Below are positions 23,986 through 38,900 of a stretch of DNA of 64,000 nt, piece after piece. This DNA is from Reticulitermes lucifugus (lineage: Eukaryota; Arthropoda; Insecta; Blattodea; Rhinotermitidae), in NCBI GenBank assembly GCA_026260175.1, contig JAKCWW010001764.1, positions 1-64,000 on the forward strand. Reading direction: 5' to 3'. The position numbers were made by a program, and so were the translations under genes. The notes beneath the pieces are model-generated. The model saw only the letters and a list, made by a program, of their open reading frames with translations, searched no databases and had not been told where the DNA came from. Positions within the stretch are counted from its first letter, which is position 1; each line of letters starts with the position of its first letter.

Positions 23986-25159
23986 CCGGATATCAAATTA
24001 TACTCAAAACAATTAAAATCTGATCATTTCACTCATATGTCATTCCGTCAGGAAACCTTTTTAAGTGTTCTAATATATATCATGTGATTACTGATGCACA
24101 AATCTTTTGATGTGGCAAACTTTTAGAATTTTACCCACTGTCAATAATTACACACAAATTCTCATTCCCTCTGGGAGGTTTCCTACTGTCCCGCTCACAA
24201 TTTAAATCTTCTAGTCTATACACAAAATAATAAAATATGTTCTAATTCTTAAAAAAGTGCTTTTTTGTATTATCGACATCTTTGATTGTGGTGTCCACAT
24301 TTACAGTATCAGACCCTGGAGGAGTAAGTACAACATCCTGTCTTTAACAAAAACCTCTTATACTCCTGCTATATCCAAATTGCATTTTTTCTCCACAACC
24401 AATAACTCTTCAGCACATATCTTTTCCTTATACATTACAAGGCAAGGACTACTCTTCAGTCATTATGTATATTTGCCCTTTCACTCTTACAGTCAACCAC
24501 AGTCAATGTGCAGCACGTGTTTCAAAAATCCGAAGTTAAATAAGTCATCACCAATAACAAGCAAATAAATGGCAGCCACTTCAATTCTTGTCACTTTCCG
24601 ATTACTCTAGGCATTTAATTCCAGCACAAAAGGCTTAGTATGCAGGTACGAATACAAAAAGTTGGCAGCAATGGAAGCCATGTTGGGATCAATATTACAG
24701 CGCTGACCTCACCAAAAAGTTATCCTATAGACAGCAACATCACTTAGTGGATATTATTTTTCTATCATGTTTGATACCTTTAACTCCTAAAACTCAAAAT
24801 ATTTATCAATTTTACCACTAACTTTGTACCTACATCAAACACTTTCCATAACATTTTCTAACCAAGATTTTCACTGCTTTTTATCAGATTCACTTGCATT
24901 AAGCAGTGGATTGGGACTCATTTTGCTGTCCCAGAGTGATGTGAGCCAACCATGTTAAAACTGAGGATATGGGACCAGGAAACAAGGAAAGCCTAAAGAT
25001 TGTGCCTATTTCTCTGGAAGAAAGCAACAATTTTATTTTTGTCAAAATAAAAACAAGTTTAACAAGAAAGATAAATAGTTTGAGATGTCTGGAAGTACAA
25101 AACTAAATGGGCAGTGCAAGCCCATCTGTAAATGGAAAGACTCAATATACAAACACAGC

Positions 25160-25188
<29 letters not shown>
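25160..25188. repeat. AT microsatellite
   Basis: A pure TA dinucleotide run in intergenic DNA. Tyr-Ile repeats in open frames here come from it. Confidence 0.9.
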
Positions 25189-25194
<6 letters not shown>

Positions 25195-26514
25195 ATGACT
25201 GGTTTACTCCTGGGATGGGCCACACTACCATCAGAGCACCACAGAGTCAAATTTGCTGTCTGATCAGTAATGTACAGTACCAACACCTTGGTTTCATAGT
25301 ACCTAAGCAATTCACACACCAAAATTAAACAAACAAAAAATCAACTTATCCTGTGAACAACTCTATGACAAAAGGCTTCTGGACTATTACAAGATAATCA
25401 AAATGGATTTAGGGCCCAATCTCTCTCTTATCTTGGGACTTGTCTCCAGAGTGAAGCAGCCACAGTATGTAGCTCACAACTCATCTGCATCTAATGCTAA
25501 AGTACACAGTGTGTGTGTGAAGATCTACTGCCATGGTGCTGGGTAACTTTAGTTTCACAAACTATGACCTCTTGAGGGTTTGCTCCACAGAATGTGGCAG
25601 TTTTTTTTTTTTTTCCCTGTAATGTGTGAAATGTAGCAGTGACCTTAGAATTATACTAACACTATTCTTGAATTGCTTGTACTTTTAATACCAAAAACGC
25701 AAAATCATGCCTGCAAGTCACACTAACCACGGATGAAGTTTCACCATTACTCCATAACTTGTGTTTTCTTCTAAACAGGAGTTATTCACATTATGAAAGA
25801 TAACTGCAGCTGCTGGTGTGTAACTTACACAAAATAAAAAAAATGTATAGTTTTATTAAAACTCGAGCAACAAAACAAGTTTTGCATGATAACCCTTCCA
25901 GTTCTACCACTACTCTCTGCAAATCCTCCCCACCCCTCACTTATCAACATATGATTGTTGCTACAAATATTCTGTTCCATGCATTTTGTAAGATCTCCTA
26001 TTCTACCTCTTGCAGGAAGTCAATACAGCATGGAAACTAGGTTTTGGTTTGAAAATCTCTCAGCTATTTATAAAACGTTTCCAGCCCCTCTATTATCTTT
26101 GAATATGCCAACACAAGAGTGCTATCACATTACCTCCAGAACTTTTGAATCACTAAGTTAACATGGCAGTCTGCCAACATACCTCCAGTTATACCTACTT
26201 CTTTCCAAATTACTACAAATGGTTCAATGTGAAATTCAACAGCTGCATGCTGACAACTGATAGTATTTCCCCCAGTTATTTGAATTTTAAATGCTACTAC
26301 TTTTATGTATTATTATATAAACATCTCACAATACAGCAACATCCATTTCATACCCAGCAGCACAACACATTACAGAGGTTAGGATTTAGACAAAGTAGAG
26401 TAAACTTCAAACATCAACAGTCATATTACTGTGCCAAAATAATACCAGAAAGTGGGAACAATCTTACCAACTTTTCAACTGACCAAACTGATCAGACAAC
26501 ATATGCAACATTTG

Positions 26515-26697
26515 AGATCGGATATAGTGCTCTCTATTGTGGTATAAAGGTACCAAGGTTTCAGAGCAACCAGTTGCCTCCATCTTCAGTGAAGATGACA
26601 GGATGCAGCTGGCTCCTCTAAATATCAGCACCTACTGCTTCCTCTTTAATGTTGGTACCCATATACCAAACTACACTGTACCACTTCCCAGAAGACT
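26515..26697. mobile_element. CTTCTGGGATG-family element
   Basis: The right end ACACTGTACCACTTCCCAG with AGAAGACTGTAAT matches the family. The interior holds ACCAAGGTTTCAGAGCAAC and GCCTCCATCTTCAG, i.e. the hammerhead-like motif on the minus strand. Confidence 0.6.
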
Positions 26698-27599
26698 GTA
26701 ATCTCAACAAACTGAATGCAGCACTATAACTCTTGAGGGTGAAAAATTCTTATAATTTGCTATTTGGATCAGAGGGATGTTGACATGTTTTTATGCTGTG
26801 GATCTCATTACACAAAGCTGCAAAATACTGTATTTACTGAAATACCACATGCACATTCTTTTCCAAAACATTTATTTTGAAAATTGGGGTGCATGGAGTA
26901 CTTATAATTGTGTTTCTGGGACACAGCAAAATTGACATACTGGTACTTTAAATTACTGTTTAGCCATACAATAGCTCAGATGTTTAGATGCTGGCCCCTC
27001 ATCACACAACCAAGAACACGCTACAAGTCATCAGTTCACTGATGCTGCATATCCATCTCTCAGCATTCTAAGATGTGTGATTTGCTTAGCCAGGCTGAAT
27101 GTTATCACAACCTTGGTCCCAGGATGGGGCTTCAACTTTCACTCAAGCGAACAGAAGTGAATTTATAAAATATCTGGTCTGTAGTGTAAATCCGAGTCAT
27201 CACGCATTCTGCTACACTGCACACTGAAGCAAGCGGCATGGGACTGTTCATAATTAACTTCATACAGTTGAACACTGCAATATTACAAAAGAAGGCAATC
27301 AACATGACTTGTATTCAAACAGGTGGAAAACAGACAATTACAATACCTCAAAATAAGCTGCCTGAATCAAACAGTGGCAGCAGTCTGCCTCATGTAGGGA
27401 GGCAATCACCATGATATTAACACAAACCCCAATACTGTGCCACTGTTTGCTCACCACAATTTGTGGTGGTTTATCAATGGTGGTGCTAAATCAAAATTCT
27501 GTAACTTTTTTAAACTCATAAAAATTTAAAATGATAGAAAGATGACAAAATAAGAACATATCAGAAAAACATTTAATACAATAATAATGGACAATACTT

Positions 27600-28110
27600 G
27601 CAAATCACTGTTCCACTTGTGTGAAATATTTCTCAATTTTTGTTGGTACTTTCTTCTCACTGACTTTAGGAACAGCAAGAGCTACAAGATGATGCATTAT
27701 GTTTTTATCATCACTGTTCTGTTCAAAATATGGACTTTTTCAACACATCTATGAGCCTTCTTAACAGCAATTTTTTTTACAGACTTCTGCATCTATCTCT
27801 GCTGTTTCTCCTTGTTTTACATGCCATGATAATCCGTGACGCTCTTTAAAGCAGTGTATCCACTGTTGTATTTAAAGTCTACAGCACCCATCTGCAGTCT
27901 AATTTCTTTGGCACTTTCTGTAATAAATTCATCTGTTGCTCTACCATTTTTAGCATTTAACTGCCCTATATATTTTGCTAACACTTCCTCCAGTTTTTCA
28001 TGATTTTTCATTTTTTAGTTTTTTGTGTTAACATTGGCTGATTTTCCCACTTATTTTCTTCACTAAGAATATCAGCAGTACAGCACTGACTGATGGGCTT
28101 GTCGCATAAT
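27600..28110 (-). pseudogene. pogo/Tigger-type CENPB DNA-binding domain remnant
   Basis: The minus-strand ORF at 28011-27817 reads NHEKLEEVLAKYIGQLNAKN, then ATDEFITESAKEIRLQMGAV and SGYTALKSVTDYHGM. The spacing and the closing -HG(I/M) fit the CENPB/Tc5-type HTH. Upstream, ANRLLCDKPISQCC and NKWENQ loosely fit the end of the preceding psq-type helix. No DDE region was found. Confidence 0.5.
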
Positions 28111-29229
28111 AAGCGGTTGGCTATATTCTGCTGAGAAGGTAGAGGAAACTGGTCTCTATAAGCACACACCTCTTTCTTTCACCAACACTAAACACTGCCC
28201 TCTTCTCCATACTTCACTAGTGACATAAAAATTTAGAATAATTACAAACTGTACTGCAATGTTACGTTCATCTCATTATGACTTCACAGATTCATTATCA
28301 CATCAGTATACTGTATGAGTTTCACAATTCTACACTTTCGTTTATCGTAACAAAATGGGGGGGGGGGGATTTCAGTAATCCAAAAAAATCCAAAGTTATA
28401 TTCTGACGTGAATTGGCACACTTAAACAAAGACAATACAATACAATACTTTCTGGCTCAGTTTATTTTCCTTCTGCTTTCCAATACTCTATGTTAATATG
28501 CAACTGATAACTTATAATTCAATAACCTCCTGCAAGATTAGACAAGAAAGCCATTTACTGAAATTCTTGGAACCATTTTGATAGTCATCAAACCCTTTTA
28601 ATTTCAGATGGTTGGTCAAAAGTGAAACAGGGTTATACAACCCATGAAAGCTACTTTTAACAATACACTGTACAGTTCTGCAAGTACAGTATTACAGTTT
28701 TACTGTATGCTGTACCTTCTAAAAGAAGGTACACTACCACTTAATTTCTGTTATGTTTTTACTTATCATTTTCTTCAAATGTCTGTGTTCTGTTACATGG
28801 CACTATATCAGACATTATTTAATGTTCATGGACATATCTATATCACCAGAGTTTTTGGCAAATGGTGGCTAGTGGGGGTGGTGCTATACAGAGGGTTCCC
28901 CAGTGTTAAAAAGGATCCTAAATTAAGCTGTGTAAAAACAGGTGGATTGTCGAGTTCAATACAATAGGGAATTTCTGTACACACACTTACATGACTGCTA
29001 AGTGAGGGTGGCGCTGTATCGGGGGGTTGATGGTAGCTAACTTCATGACTACTGTACCAGTAACAATTATGTTGCCATGATACAATTACTGGCCATCTTC
29101 AGAGGTTTTCTTCCACACATTATCATAAAAATATAAAATGTTCAGACTGCTACTCACATATATACATGACTGTGGTTATTATGAAGTTAATTCTTCCTTG
29201 ACATGCATACAGGGTTTGGTCAGAAAACC

Positions 29230-29460
29230 TGAATGAAGGATGCCTCTATAAAGACACCAACATAGGTAAGGATAACATAAAAATGGATCTTTAAGAAATA
29301 GGACGGGAGGATGTCAAATGCAATCACCTGGCTCAGCATAGAGACAAGTAATAGGATCTTGTGAATACAGTAACTGACCTTCAGGTTCTATAAAATGCAG
29401 GATATTTGACAAACTGAGGGACTATTAGCTTCTCATGAAAGAATCTGCTCCATGGATTTA
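29230..29460 (+). mobile_element. 3' fragment of the same RTE-type LINE
   Basis: The stretch parallels the tail of the copy at 13670-13890: a segment reading DNIKMDL, then LAQHRDK, the short 3' noncoding piece (AAAATGCAGGATATTTGAC) and a CTTCTCATGAAAGAATCTGC segment. It is 5'-truncated, as is usual for target-primed insertions, and noncoding. Confidence 0.7.
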
Positions 29461-29943
29461 GTTTACTCTGTGCAACAAAAACCAAATACATAGAATGTAC
29501 TGAGTCCTAAAATGGAAGTGCTGCACGCATCCAACTGGCATCATAATTCCAATCATTCAAAATTTGAAAGTGTACTGTATTAAAACATTAAGGTAAAGAC
29601 AGTCATTATAAAGTTGTCCAGCACTCCAATCTGCAAGCAACCATGGAATGCATGTTCACAGTTCAAGCAAAAGCAAACCTGAGAAAGCAAATATGAAACT
29701 GTTTCCTTCCTCTGTGTTGAACAGAACAAGTGGAACACTTTACCATATTTCTCTTGCTCTGAAATATCTAACACAAAACATCATCATCATAATGGCTTCA
29801 AATGACATTAGAATTCAGGATCTTTTTTCACATATTTGCATAATGAAAGAAGCAAATTTTTCCACATACAAACTGCAGTAACTAGGGATTCTAGTAATTT
29901 GAAAAGCACTCTATACAAGACAATGTGGGTACCCACCAAAATT

Positions 29944-32900
29944 CTATGTGGCAGTTGCAGATGTCGCAGGAAGAGGAGTGGCTACAGATGTGGATGACGC
30001 TATGACAGCAGAGGGATCCTCAATCTTGCGCGGCTTCTTGATACGCTTCCATTCACCAGTATTGTAATTCATCTGAAAGTGAGTCTCAACCGTTGTTGTC
30101 ACGAACGTGTCATCTGGCTGTGGTATGATTTCCTGGTCCTCACTGAGTTTTATCGTTACAATGTTACCCAAATGTGGACATGGGTTATCTGCAATAAACA
30201 TTTCATTAAATTCTACAAGTAACCTTTAAAAAATGCCAAAATATATACATCAATTGCATCATTAAAAAAAATCAATGAGAGTCACCTGGTTCAAAAATTA
30301 TGGGGGACAGACAATAACATATAATAAACTTATACTTCCTTAACACTGAAGGTAATCAATTTAAACATCTGTACTCATGTCAGTAACTGAGCCATTTGCT
30401 GTCACTCATTTTGATACCCATCTCTTACTTGCTGCATATATGTATGGGTACCACAGCAATATGTTATTCCACATTATCTAAAGTGATAAAGCATTGCATA
30501 CTTACCCCTGGATCCAGCCATAAATCCGAGGATGAGGGCCTTTTCTGGTCGAGTCACCTTGTTTGCAGTTCTGAACATCTCCTGAGCTTCCAGCATTTGC
30601 TCTCTCTGCCCAACAAAATACACATCCGACAATGCATACAACATATCAAATACATCAATATTAATAAACAAGCAAACAAAACCACTTTGTTATTAGAGAA
30701 GTCCCTCTCTACAGCAGAACAAGTCTGCCCAAAAACCTGTGGCTTTAAATACAGCCACACACAAACAGCAGGGTGTCTACACATAAATATGCTATATGTT
30801 GGTCGAAGGACTGTAGTGTTTGCTATTCAAACATACTATCCCCATGGATGGCACATTTTCACTCACTGTGAGAGACAGGCCGCCCTTGCGCTGAAGTGTG
30901 TTGTTGCTTCCTGGGGTGGCATTCACCGACTGGATCCTAATCTGAGTCACCTGTGGAGCAGGTCGTATCTGTATCACCTGTTTCGTTGGTGTTGTGATTG
31001 CAGCTTGAGTCTGAACTGCTGTGACGACGGGTGTAGCAACAAGACCAGCTGACGTCTGGAGTGTTAGTGATGGTTGTGGATTTGCTGGACTCTGTCACAT
31101 ACGATGGAAAACATATATATTACATACTTCAATCTGAGCTCTCTGCCTCTCCTATGTCTCAACCTCAGTTCTCACACAAATATTATAAGGCACTCACTGT
31201 ACTTGACAGGGGTTCGTAGTTTCTCAAGTTTTCTGGAATGTGATGCTATATAGTCTGGCATATGCTTATCAAGCATTTCAATGGCACCTGCCACCTCCAC
31301 CTTCACGCTTCTGTCCTCAAATTCCAGGAGACCATACACTTAGTACTGTTGGTACTTCTAGAGGAATTAGTTTATTCCTTTGAAACCAGAAAATCATCTA
31401 AACCACGTTTAAAACTTCAGTTCCCACCTCACAAAAATCACATTATGTCCCTATTACAAAGACCAACTGGTCACTGCTGTTTCATGAATTAATCACTGTT
31501 CACTGTTTGAATCATACGAACACACAGAAATACTCTGTAGTCTTCTGATATTACAGCAGGTGGTACACATGGTAACAACTGTGCTTCAAAGTTAATCTCA
31601 TGTTTAATTTTTGTTTATTTTACTTTTCTCTTATGCTAGATATATGCTGACTTTATTTTTAATTCCACATTTAAGTTATCAACCTTGCATACTTTGTACA
31701 TGTAAGAAACATGATCTCTCAATACACAGGAAGATCAGACGTTTAGAGTGTTCAAGAACAAAGTACTGAGAAAAATATCTGGGCACAAGAGAATGGAGAT
31801 AATTACACAACTGGAAACTTTATAATTTGTAATATTAACCTCTTATTGCAACAGAAATTAAATTTACAAATGGAAGAGAAATGAATCAAGCACACTGGAA
31901 CAGGTGTGAGGATATAAACTGACCTGCAGAGTTGTGGGAGTCACCAGAGGAACATAGCTTGGGGTGGTAGGAGTTCCTGGGGCAGTGGCCACCAGCACCG
32001 TGTGTCCCTGAGTAGCCACATCACTTGATGGTGTGCCAGGTGTTGTGGGCAGGGAAGCAGCTTGAGCTGGAATATCATAAAAACAACACAGATTCTGGAC
32101 TAGCTGCAGCCAGGAATGTCCTACTTCTATTGCTTGCTGCATTTAAATCTACACCAAAGTCCACTATCTTCCTAGACATCAAAAATAATTTAATCCCACA
32201 CTTTTGCCATTAAATTTCATAGTGGTGGCGACCATGTATGTGGTAGCTGAGAAAAAACTACACTGCAGCCTGCTCTTGCACATTCTACATACACATGCAT
32301 GAAATTAAATTTTAAATTAGATATGCAAGTGTAACCGGTCTCACAGCACAGTCGAAGCTTCTGCATACACATGCATGCAATTAAATTTTAAATTAGATAT
32401 GCAAGTGTAACCAGTCTCACAGCACAGTGGAAGCTTCTGAAGGCAGGAAACAATCATCTCAAGAAGTGTGCAAAGACACCACTTCACCAGCAATGTGGAC
32501 AATCAGCTACAGCAACACTCCAAATGCTTCAGATGGTAAGCAACAGATGAATGGCTGCTCTAGATCATAGTGACATCCAGACATACATAAACACTGGCAG
32601 AAGTGTGAGCATGCTATGAGGCAGAACTTTAAAGGAAGGCATTGAATAGTGGAGATACAGATATGGTTCCTGTTAAGTGCAGAGGTGGTCACAATGGCAG
32701 ATGAAAGCATAAGCAATTGAGCAAAAGCAGGCTACTTTATCATAACCACAACATGTAATGTAGTAAAATGGCCAGCATCTCCCAAATTCAAATTTCATCA
32801 CTATGTATTAGTGAAAATCTCCCATACATGAGGTTTTGACATACTGTATGACAGTCTACAGGAGTGACTCTCACCTGCAGCATCCCGAGGTATTGCAATA

Positions 32901-35900
32901 ATGGTTGTGACAGGGTGCTGTGGTGTGGCAGGACTGTAGGAAGGGGTGGCTGGTGCCGGTGTTGGAGGATTCATGGCAGTCAAACCCACAGCATAGTCAG
33001 GGGTGCTCTGACTTGTTCCCAGCTGCTGGTTCTGTTGCAGCAGCTGTTGTGCTGCTGCTGTTGCTGCTGCCGCTGCCTCTGATGCTTTCTTTGCTTCCTC
33101 TAGCTCTGTAACATCAAAACATAGTGCTGCCAACCTACACATATCCTGTACAAGTATTGTGGAAAATCATAAATTTTAATTTACTCTAACTTCCTGAAAA
33201 CCATATGGAGCATTAAATTCTAAGAGCCTCAGACAAAATAACTGCTCTCAGTTTTATGGCTTCTAAATCCTTGCTTCAACTGCCCTCTTTCTGTTCTTAC
33301 CAAGCCACCATCTGGGACACCAGCTGCTCTGTCAAGTCTGCTTTGATAATGTTCACTTAACATAAAACAATAATGACATGTTTCTGTTAAGTCTTCAAGT
33401 TCTTAACACATGATTTTGGGTCTAAATCCGAATGAACCAAATAATGTGTGATGTGCTGTACCCAATATGTCTGTCAGCTTCACTCCATGCTACCTTCCTG
33501 TCATTAAACGTTAAGATACCTACACAGATTCTTAAGCATGGAGACTAAATAATGTGAAAGTGGGGGCTGAGGAGAAAGTGTGAAAGATGCCCAAATGGGA
33601 AGCATTTTAGAACTGTTAATGCCACTGTTATATAGCTACGAATGCAGCACTCCATGTTTATATGTTATTACACAGCAAGTCCCAGAATGTTGTTTGACGT
33701 CATATTTACCTTGCATTCGCTTCCTCTTCTTAGCCTGTGCATAGCCCAAAGGTTGTTCATTGATGTCAAGAAGTTTTATGCCCCCATCTTTCCTGCCTGC
33801 TGGTGTTCTTGACAAGGGTGGACGAGATAAAGACGGACTGTTCAGAGAAGCTGAGCGGAATCCTCCTGCTGGTACCCGACTTGGAATGCCTTTCAGGGGG
33901 GCTGCAACAAATTGGGGAGCTACAAATCCGATACAGCAAAAAGGTAACTTTTCTGTTAGTTTCCCACCTCCTACCACAGACCTAACATAGAAATTTATTC
34001 CATACACTTAGCAATGGATTTCTGCCCCGTGGTACGCCTTCAGCCCACAAAAATACGATTACTACATGCTGCTCTTCTTTGGTGCAAACAGTAAGTGGAG
34101 TGGCCATATTAACACTGCTACAGTAACACAACTGCTCATTGGAAGTCAAAACTGAAACACAGTGACTGTGACTATACTTCACTTGCACATGCAATTAGCA
34201 GTGCTGCCAACAAAATAAAAATATAAATGAAAATTGCAGATACTTTCTGACTCATATATCTACTATGTCAAAATTCACACTGACATTCCCCAATTATTTT
34301 GTCTACATGTGGGGTTAGCCTTGACAGAAGAACGCTGGATAACAATTTGTATGCAGTTGATAACAGTGATATGTGTCAATAATTACTAGTCTTATCACCC
34401 ATCTTAAAAATAAGTACAATAACAGACTCCTTCCATTGTTGACACTATTCTTCCTTATTCCAAACAGAAGTAACAAGTTTGTGGATCTCAGTACATACTG
34501 CTCTACCTCCAGACTGGATCAATTCTGCTGCAATTTGGTCAATACCTGGCCATTTATCAGAGTTCATCTTTTTGATAGGCATCTCAACCTCAAAGGCTCA
34601 GGTATTAATGGTCCAGCCATATGTATTTCAGTCAGCCTTACATCATTAATCCCATGCAAATTCAACAGCTAACAGAAGTGATGCTTCTACTTACTCAAAA
34701 TACTGTGGGAATCTGCACAAAGATCACCCTTCGCATCCTTTACCCAGCTAGCTCTAGGTTGGAAACTCTTCTTAAACACATTTACACCTCTACACAAGCC
34801 TCAGATGTTCTTGTTCTTACCATGTTTCTACATCATTAATTTTACCTTTCAGATATTCCTCCTTTTCATTCCTGAAATGTTTATTTGTTTCATACCTTGC
34901 ACTGTTCAGCTTATTTACAAAAATTTGGCTCAGATTCTGTAACCACTGCAATTAAGCTTGCTTTCTTTGATCTAAAAATTTTCAACATTCTTCATCTAAC
35001 CACGGTTTACTCTATTTCTGAAAAACAGACAGACATAAAAATCCTAATTTATTTCCACATACTGGTGTCAGTCATCTTGCGAGGCATGCCACGAGAACGT
35101 AATGGGACAGTTGGTGCTGTGCTCTTCTTAAAATTGCTGGCTGCATCAGCAGACTTCTGCAGGAGCTCTGCCCTCAGGGCTGCAGACTTTGGTTTACGTT
35201 TCAGTGTGAAGTGTTTTGTGGGTGGAGGCTGGAAGAATAATGACATTCAACACCACAAGTCACAATCTGATTCTCCTAAGAACCATTTTCATTTTTGGAA
35301 TGATCCAGTATAATACCCAACACTTTCAAAATCCAAGTAGTATTTCACAAACCTGGCATGTGGCAAATGATAACAGTGATCACAATACAATAATGTCACA
35401 GACACCATCACATATGCAAGACCAAATCACAGACAGGATAACATATGGTAGTTTAGGGTGGGGCAGGTTATGTTATATTAAGACACTACAGTATAGGATA
35501 GGTTTCTGATTGGAGGTTTACTCTTTACTGTGATTGTTCCACTTCATGCATCTAGTAACCTTCACTCTTAGAGCCATTTCTATAGCAAATCTTGCTACTC
35601 TGTGGGCATTACACTGGATCAGATGTTAATATTATCCTCCCACTGACATCTTGGTCTACCAAATGGTCTCTTCCCATGAGATCTTCCAGCAAAATGTTGT
35701 ATACATTTCTTGTTTCCCCTTCAGTGCTGCATGCCCCACTCCTTCATTATAATGAAATTAAATTTTTATGTCACAACTTTAACATGGATTCCAAGTCTTT
35801 TGGAATGTGATGCTATGTTGTTAGGCGAGTGGTTCTGAACATTTCCAAGGAAAGTACAGTCAATCCTCTCTATTCGCGGGGGTTAGGTTCCCAGAAAACC

Positions 35901-38900
35901 CCGTGAATACGGAAAACGCAAATACGGAACCATTGATCCTATGGGAAAAAGGGGGTCTGGTTCCTGCAGGACCCTGCTCACCATATACTTTTGCTACCTA
36001 TCACCATAAACTCATCATTTTGTGTACCCTTCTTGTAAAGAACAGCTTACTTATTATATTGTGCATTTTATAAATGTGTTTTATACACTGTTTTCTTTGT
36101 AACAGTACAGTATGTACAGTCTTTTGGTGTACCAATACTCACTCACTCACTTACCCATTCACTCACACTGTCACTACTTGTTCACTCATTCACACATCCA
36201 CACGCAAACACACACACACATTATTACAAAATCCCTGGAAAATCTTGGCCCCCCTCAAAACAACCAAGGGAGAGGTTGCTGGCACTCTATAGAGTGGGTG
36301 ATGGAGATGGCGAGATGGACGGCAGCTCAACATCTGTAACATCAGCTGCCTCCTCCTCTGTATTCTGCCCCTCACGACTGGTTGAAGGTGTGGGCAATTT
36401 TTTCGCCCGAACTGGCTGGAAGTACTGCGTCAGCGAGGTCTGTTTGAATCTCCGCCTCAAGTCTTTCAGCATTTCAGCGTAGGGAAAAATGTTGCTTCCA
36501 GTTGCCTTTTGAACTTGAGGCTGCGTTCCAGCATGGGATCAGATTCCTCTATCTCTTTGGATAGCTGTTCCACCATTGATGACCATCTCTCAATTTTAGC
36601 TATCGTGAGAGGCACAATCTTTGGAGTCGGTGGCTGCTGGTCATCGTCATCGTCATCGTCATCACTGTCTTTGATGCCCTGCTGAGCCATCATATCCAAT
36701 TCTTCATTGGTGAGCTCTACCGCACGCTCCGTTAAAATGTCTGCAACATACTCCTCTTGCATATCGTTGAAACCTTCGCCACCAATCCTATGCACCAAAT
36801 GCATGATTGCTTGCACACTTTTTTTTACATGCTCGTCAACACCAGAAAAGCCTTCGAAATTTGTGATGCAGTCTGGCCAAACCTTCTTCCAGCAGTTGTT
36901 TATTGTAGCCTGAGATACATTTCACAAGGCTACGTTGACATAGTCAATAACGTGACATATTGTGACAGATTTCCAGAAGTCCATCATCGTGGTTTCTGGA
37001 TTCGCATCCAAAACATTGCATGCATTGCAGTAGAGCTCCTGCATATAATGGCTTTTAAAAGTCTTTATGATCCCCTGATCCAATGGCTGGATCAGAGAAG
37101 TGGTGTTTGGGGGCAGGAAAACAACTTTGACGTTTGGGTGGGAATTTTCAAGCTCCTCGCGAACATGAACCGGTGCATTGTCTAATATCAATAGAACCTT
37201 GAATGCAAGGTTCTTGCCTTGACGGTATTGTTTTACTTCTGGGTTGAAGCAGTTAAACCAATCCCAGAATATTTTGGATGTCATCTAAGCTTGCCGGTTC
37301 CATCTCCAATGCACTGGCATGTGGTTCAAATTTTTTTCTTTCAGTGCACGAGGATTTTGGCCCCTGTACACCATCAAAGGCTTGCATTGGAAGTCACCTC
37401 TAGCATTCGCGCAGAAAAGCAGTGTGGAACAATCCTTGAATGCTTTAAAGTCAGGTGCTTTGACAACAGTTCATGAAATATAGGTATGCCCTCCTGTCTG
37501 CTGATAGAACAACCCTGTCTCATCGGCATTAAATACTTGCTCAGGGACGTACCCTTTTTCCGCGATGAGCTGAAGCAGGCATTTTATAAATGCTTCAGCA
37601 GCTTCTGTATCAGCAGAACCCACTTCACCGGAAAGTTTAATGTTTTTCATGCCATATCTGTTTTTGAAGCGAGCAAGCAAGACAGCCAGTACTAGCCAAG
37701 AAGACTTTCATGTTTTTTTTGCCCCTTCATGACATGTTAATAGATCTGCTTGGCTTTAAGGTGTAAAGTAATGGTGTCCACAACACTTTTTTTATCACTC
37801 ACCATCTCACTGATACACAAACTTAAAAGTTTTTCCATTGCCTCATCACGAACCACAGATGTAACTTTTGCACTTTCTGGTGCCGATTCACGCACAGTTC
37901 TACAAACATCTTCTTCCTTATGCTGGACTTGTGGATTCATTTACACCAAATTTACGGCCTACGGATGTTACAGACATCCCAGAACAAAGTTTACCTAACA
38001 CACGTACTTTATCAATGAGGCTCATCACAGCCTTCTTTTGCTTATGCACACTTGCCAACACACTTTCACTTGCACTTGCACTATGCTTGGATGCCATTAT
38101 TAATTACAAAAATAATAAAAAACGAGATCCAGGAGAACAAGGAACCAGCTTCTCCTTGCTGGAGCCCATCTGCGATGCTGCATGGTAGATGTCTTGAAAT
38201 TTTTTGCCTGCTGCGCATGGCTGTGAATAGCCGCGAGGTGCCCGTTTATGGCAAAAAATGGGTTACACTTTATTTTGCGCGAATGAGCGCACCCACTAAC
38301 ATGGAACATGCAGAGAGCGAGGACTGACTGTACTGCCTTCATTCTCAAGGGTCAGGCAGACCAAGTAGTGCCAAAATGGGTTACATAGTGGGGATATATG
38401 GGCAAGGTCTGACCAGTTAATTACTGGATGAAAAGCTGGCAAGCAAGTAGGAAGGTGTGGGAGTGCCAAGATGTACAGAGAGAAGAGGCCTTAAGAAGGG
38501 CTGTAACTGGATGTATGGAAGAGGCCTGATCACCGATTGGTAGCCAACGGGGGAGCTACTGCATTCTGAACAATGGAATTGGATAGATGTGAGAGAAAAA
38601 TAGGCAATACACTACACAAACAACAGTCTCCACCCCAGGGTGGACCATACACTGCAGCACAGCCACAAACATCAGTTGCTATGCAGTGCCAATGTCACCC
38701 ACAACCAATGATAGGCCCAGCAATAAAACCGCCTCTGCATACAGCCTAGGTGCCCTTAAAAGGGCCTAGTTTAGGCAAGGGTGAGGTAAGAACGTAGAAA
38801 AATTAGGTTGTTGGGCTGCAAGGACACTATAAAGCATCCACCAGGCAGGAAAGGAGGAATGCAGAGTACGTGGGTGTGGTCCTGAAAAGGACCATGGGCA

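Larger units (their letters stand above)
20080..29943. other. Intergenic interval between ebony and NELF-A
   Basis: The 3' ends of both genes face this 9.9-kb interval. Apart from the mariner, SINE, pogo, LINE-tail and fold-back fragments listed separately, I see only AT-rich DNA, a G10 run near 28359 and short open frames without conserved motifs. No clear poly(A) signal could be assigned to either gene. Confidence 0.6.

Noticed and set aside
26163-26621. 152-codon open frame on the + strand
   Set aside because: AT-rich composition, overlaps a fold-back element at its 3' end, and shows no domain pattern.
30396-31052. 218-codon open frame on the + strand
   Set aside because: It is antisense to NELF-A exons 9 and 8 and their intron; the NELF-A reading on the minus strand is strongly supported.
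36074-36339. Open frames rich in His/Thr/Leu around CACACA and CACTCA runs
   Set aside because: They arise from simple repeats in the noncoding end of the Tigger element.
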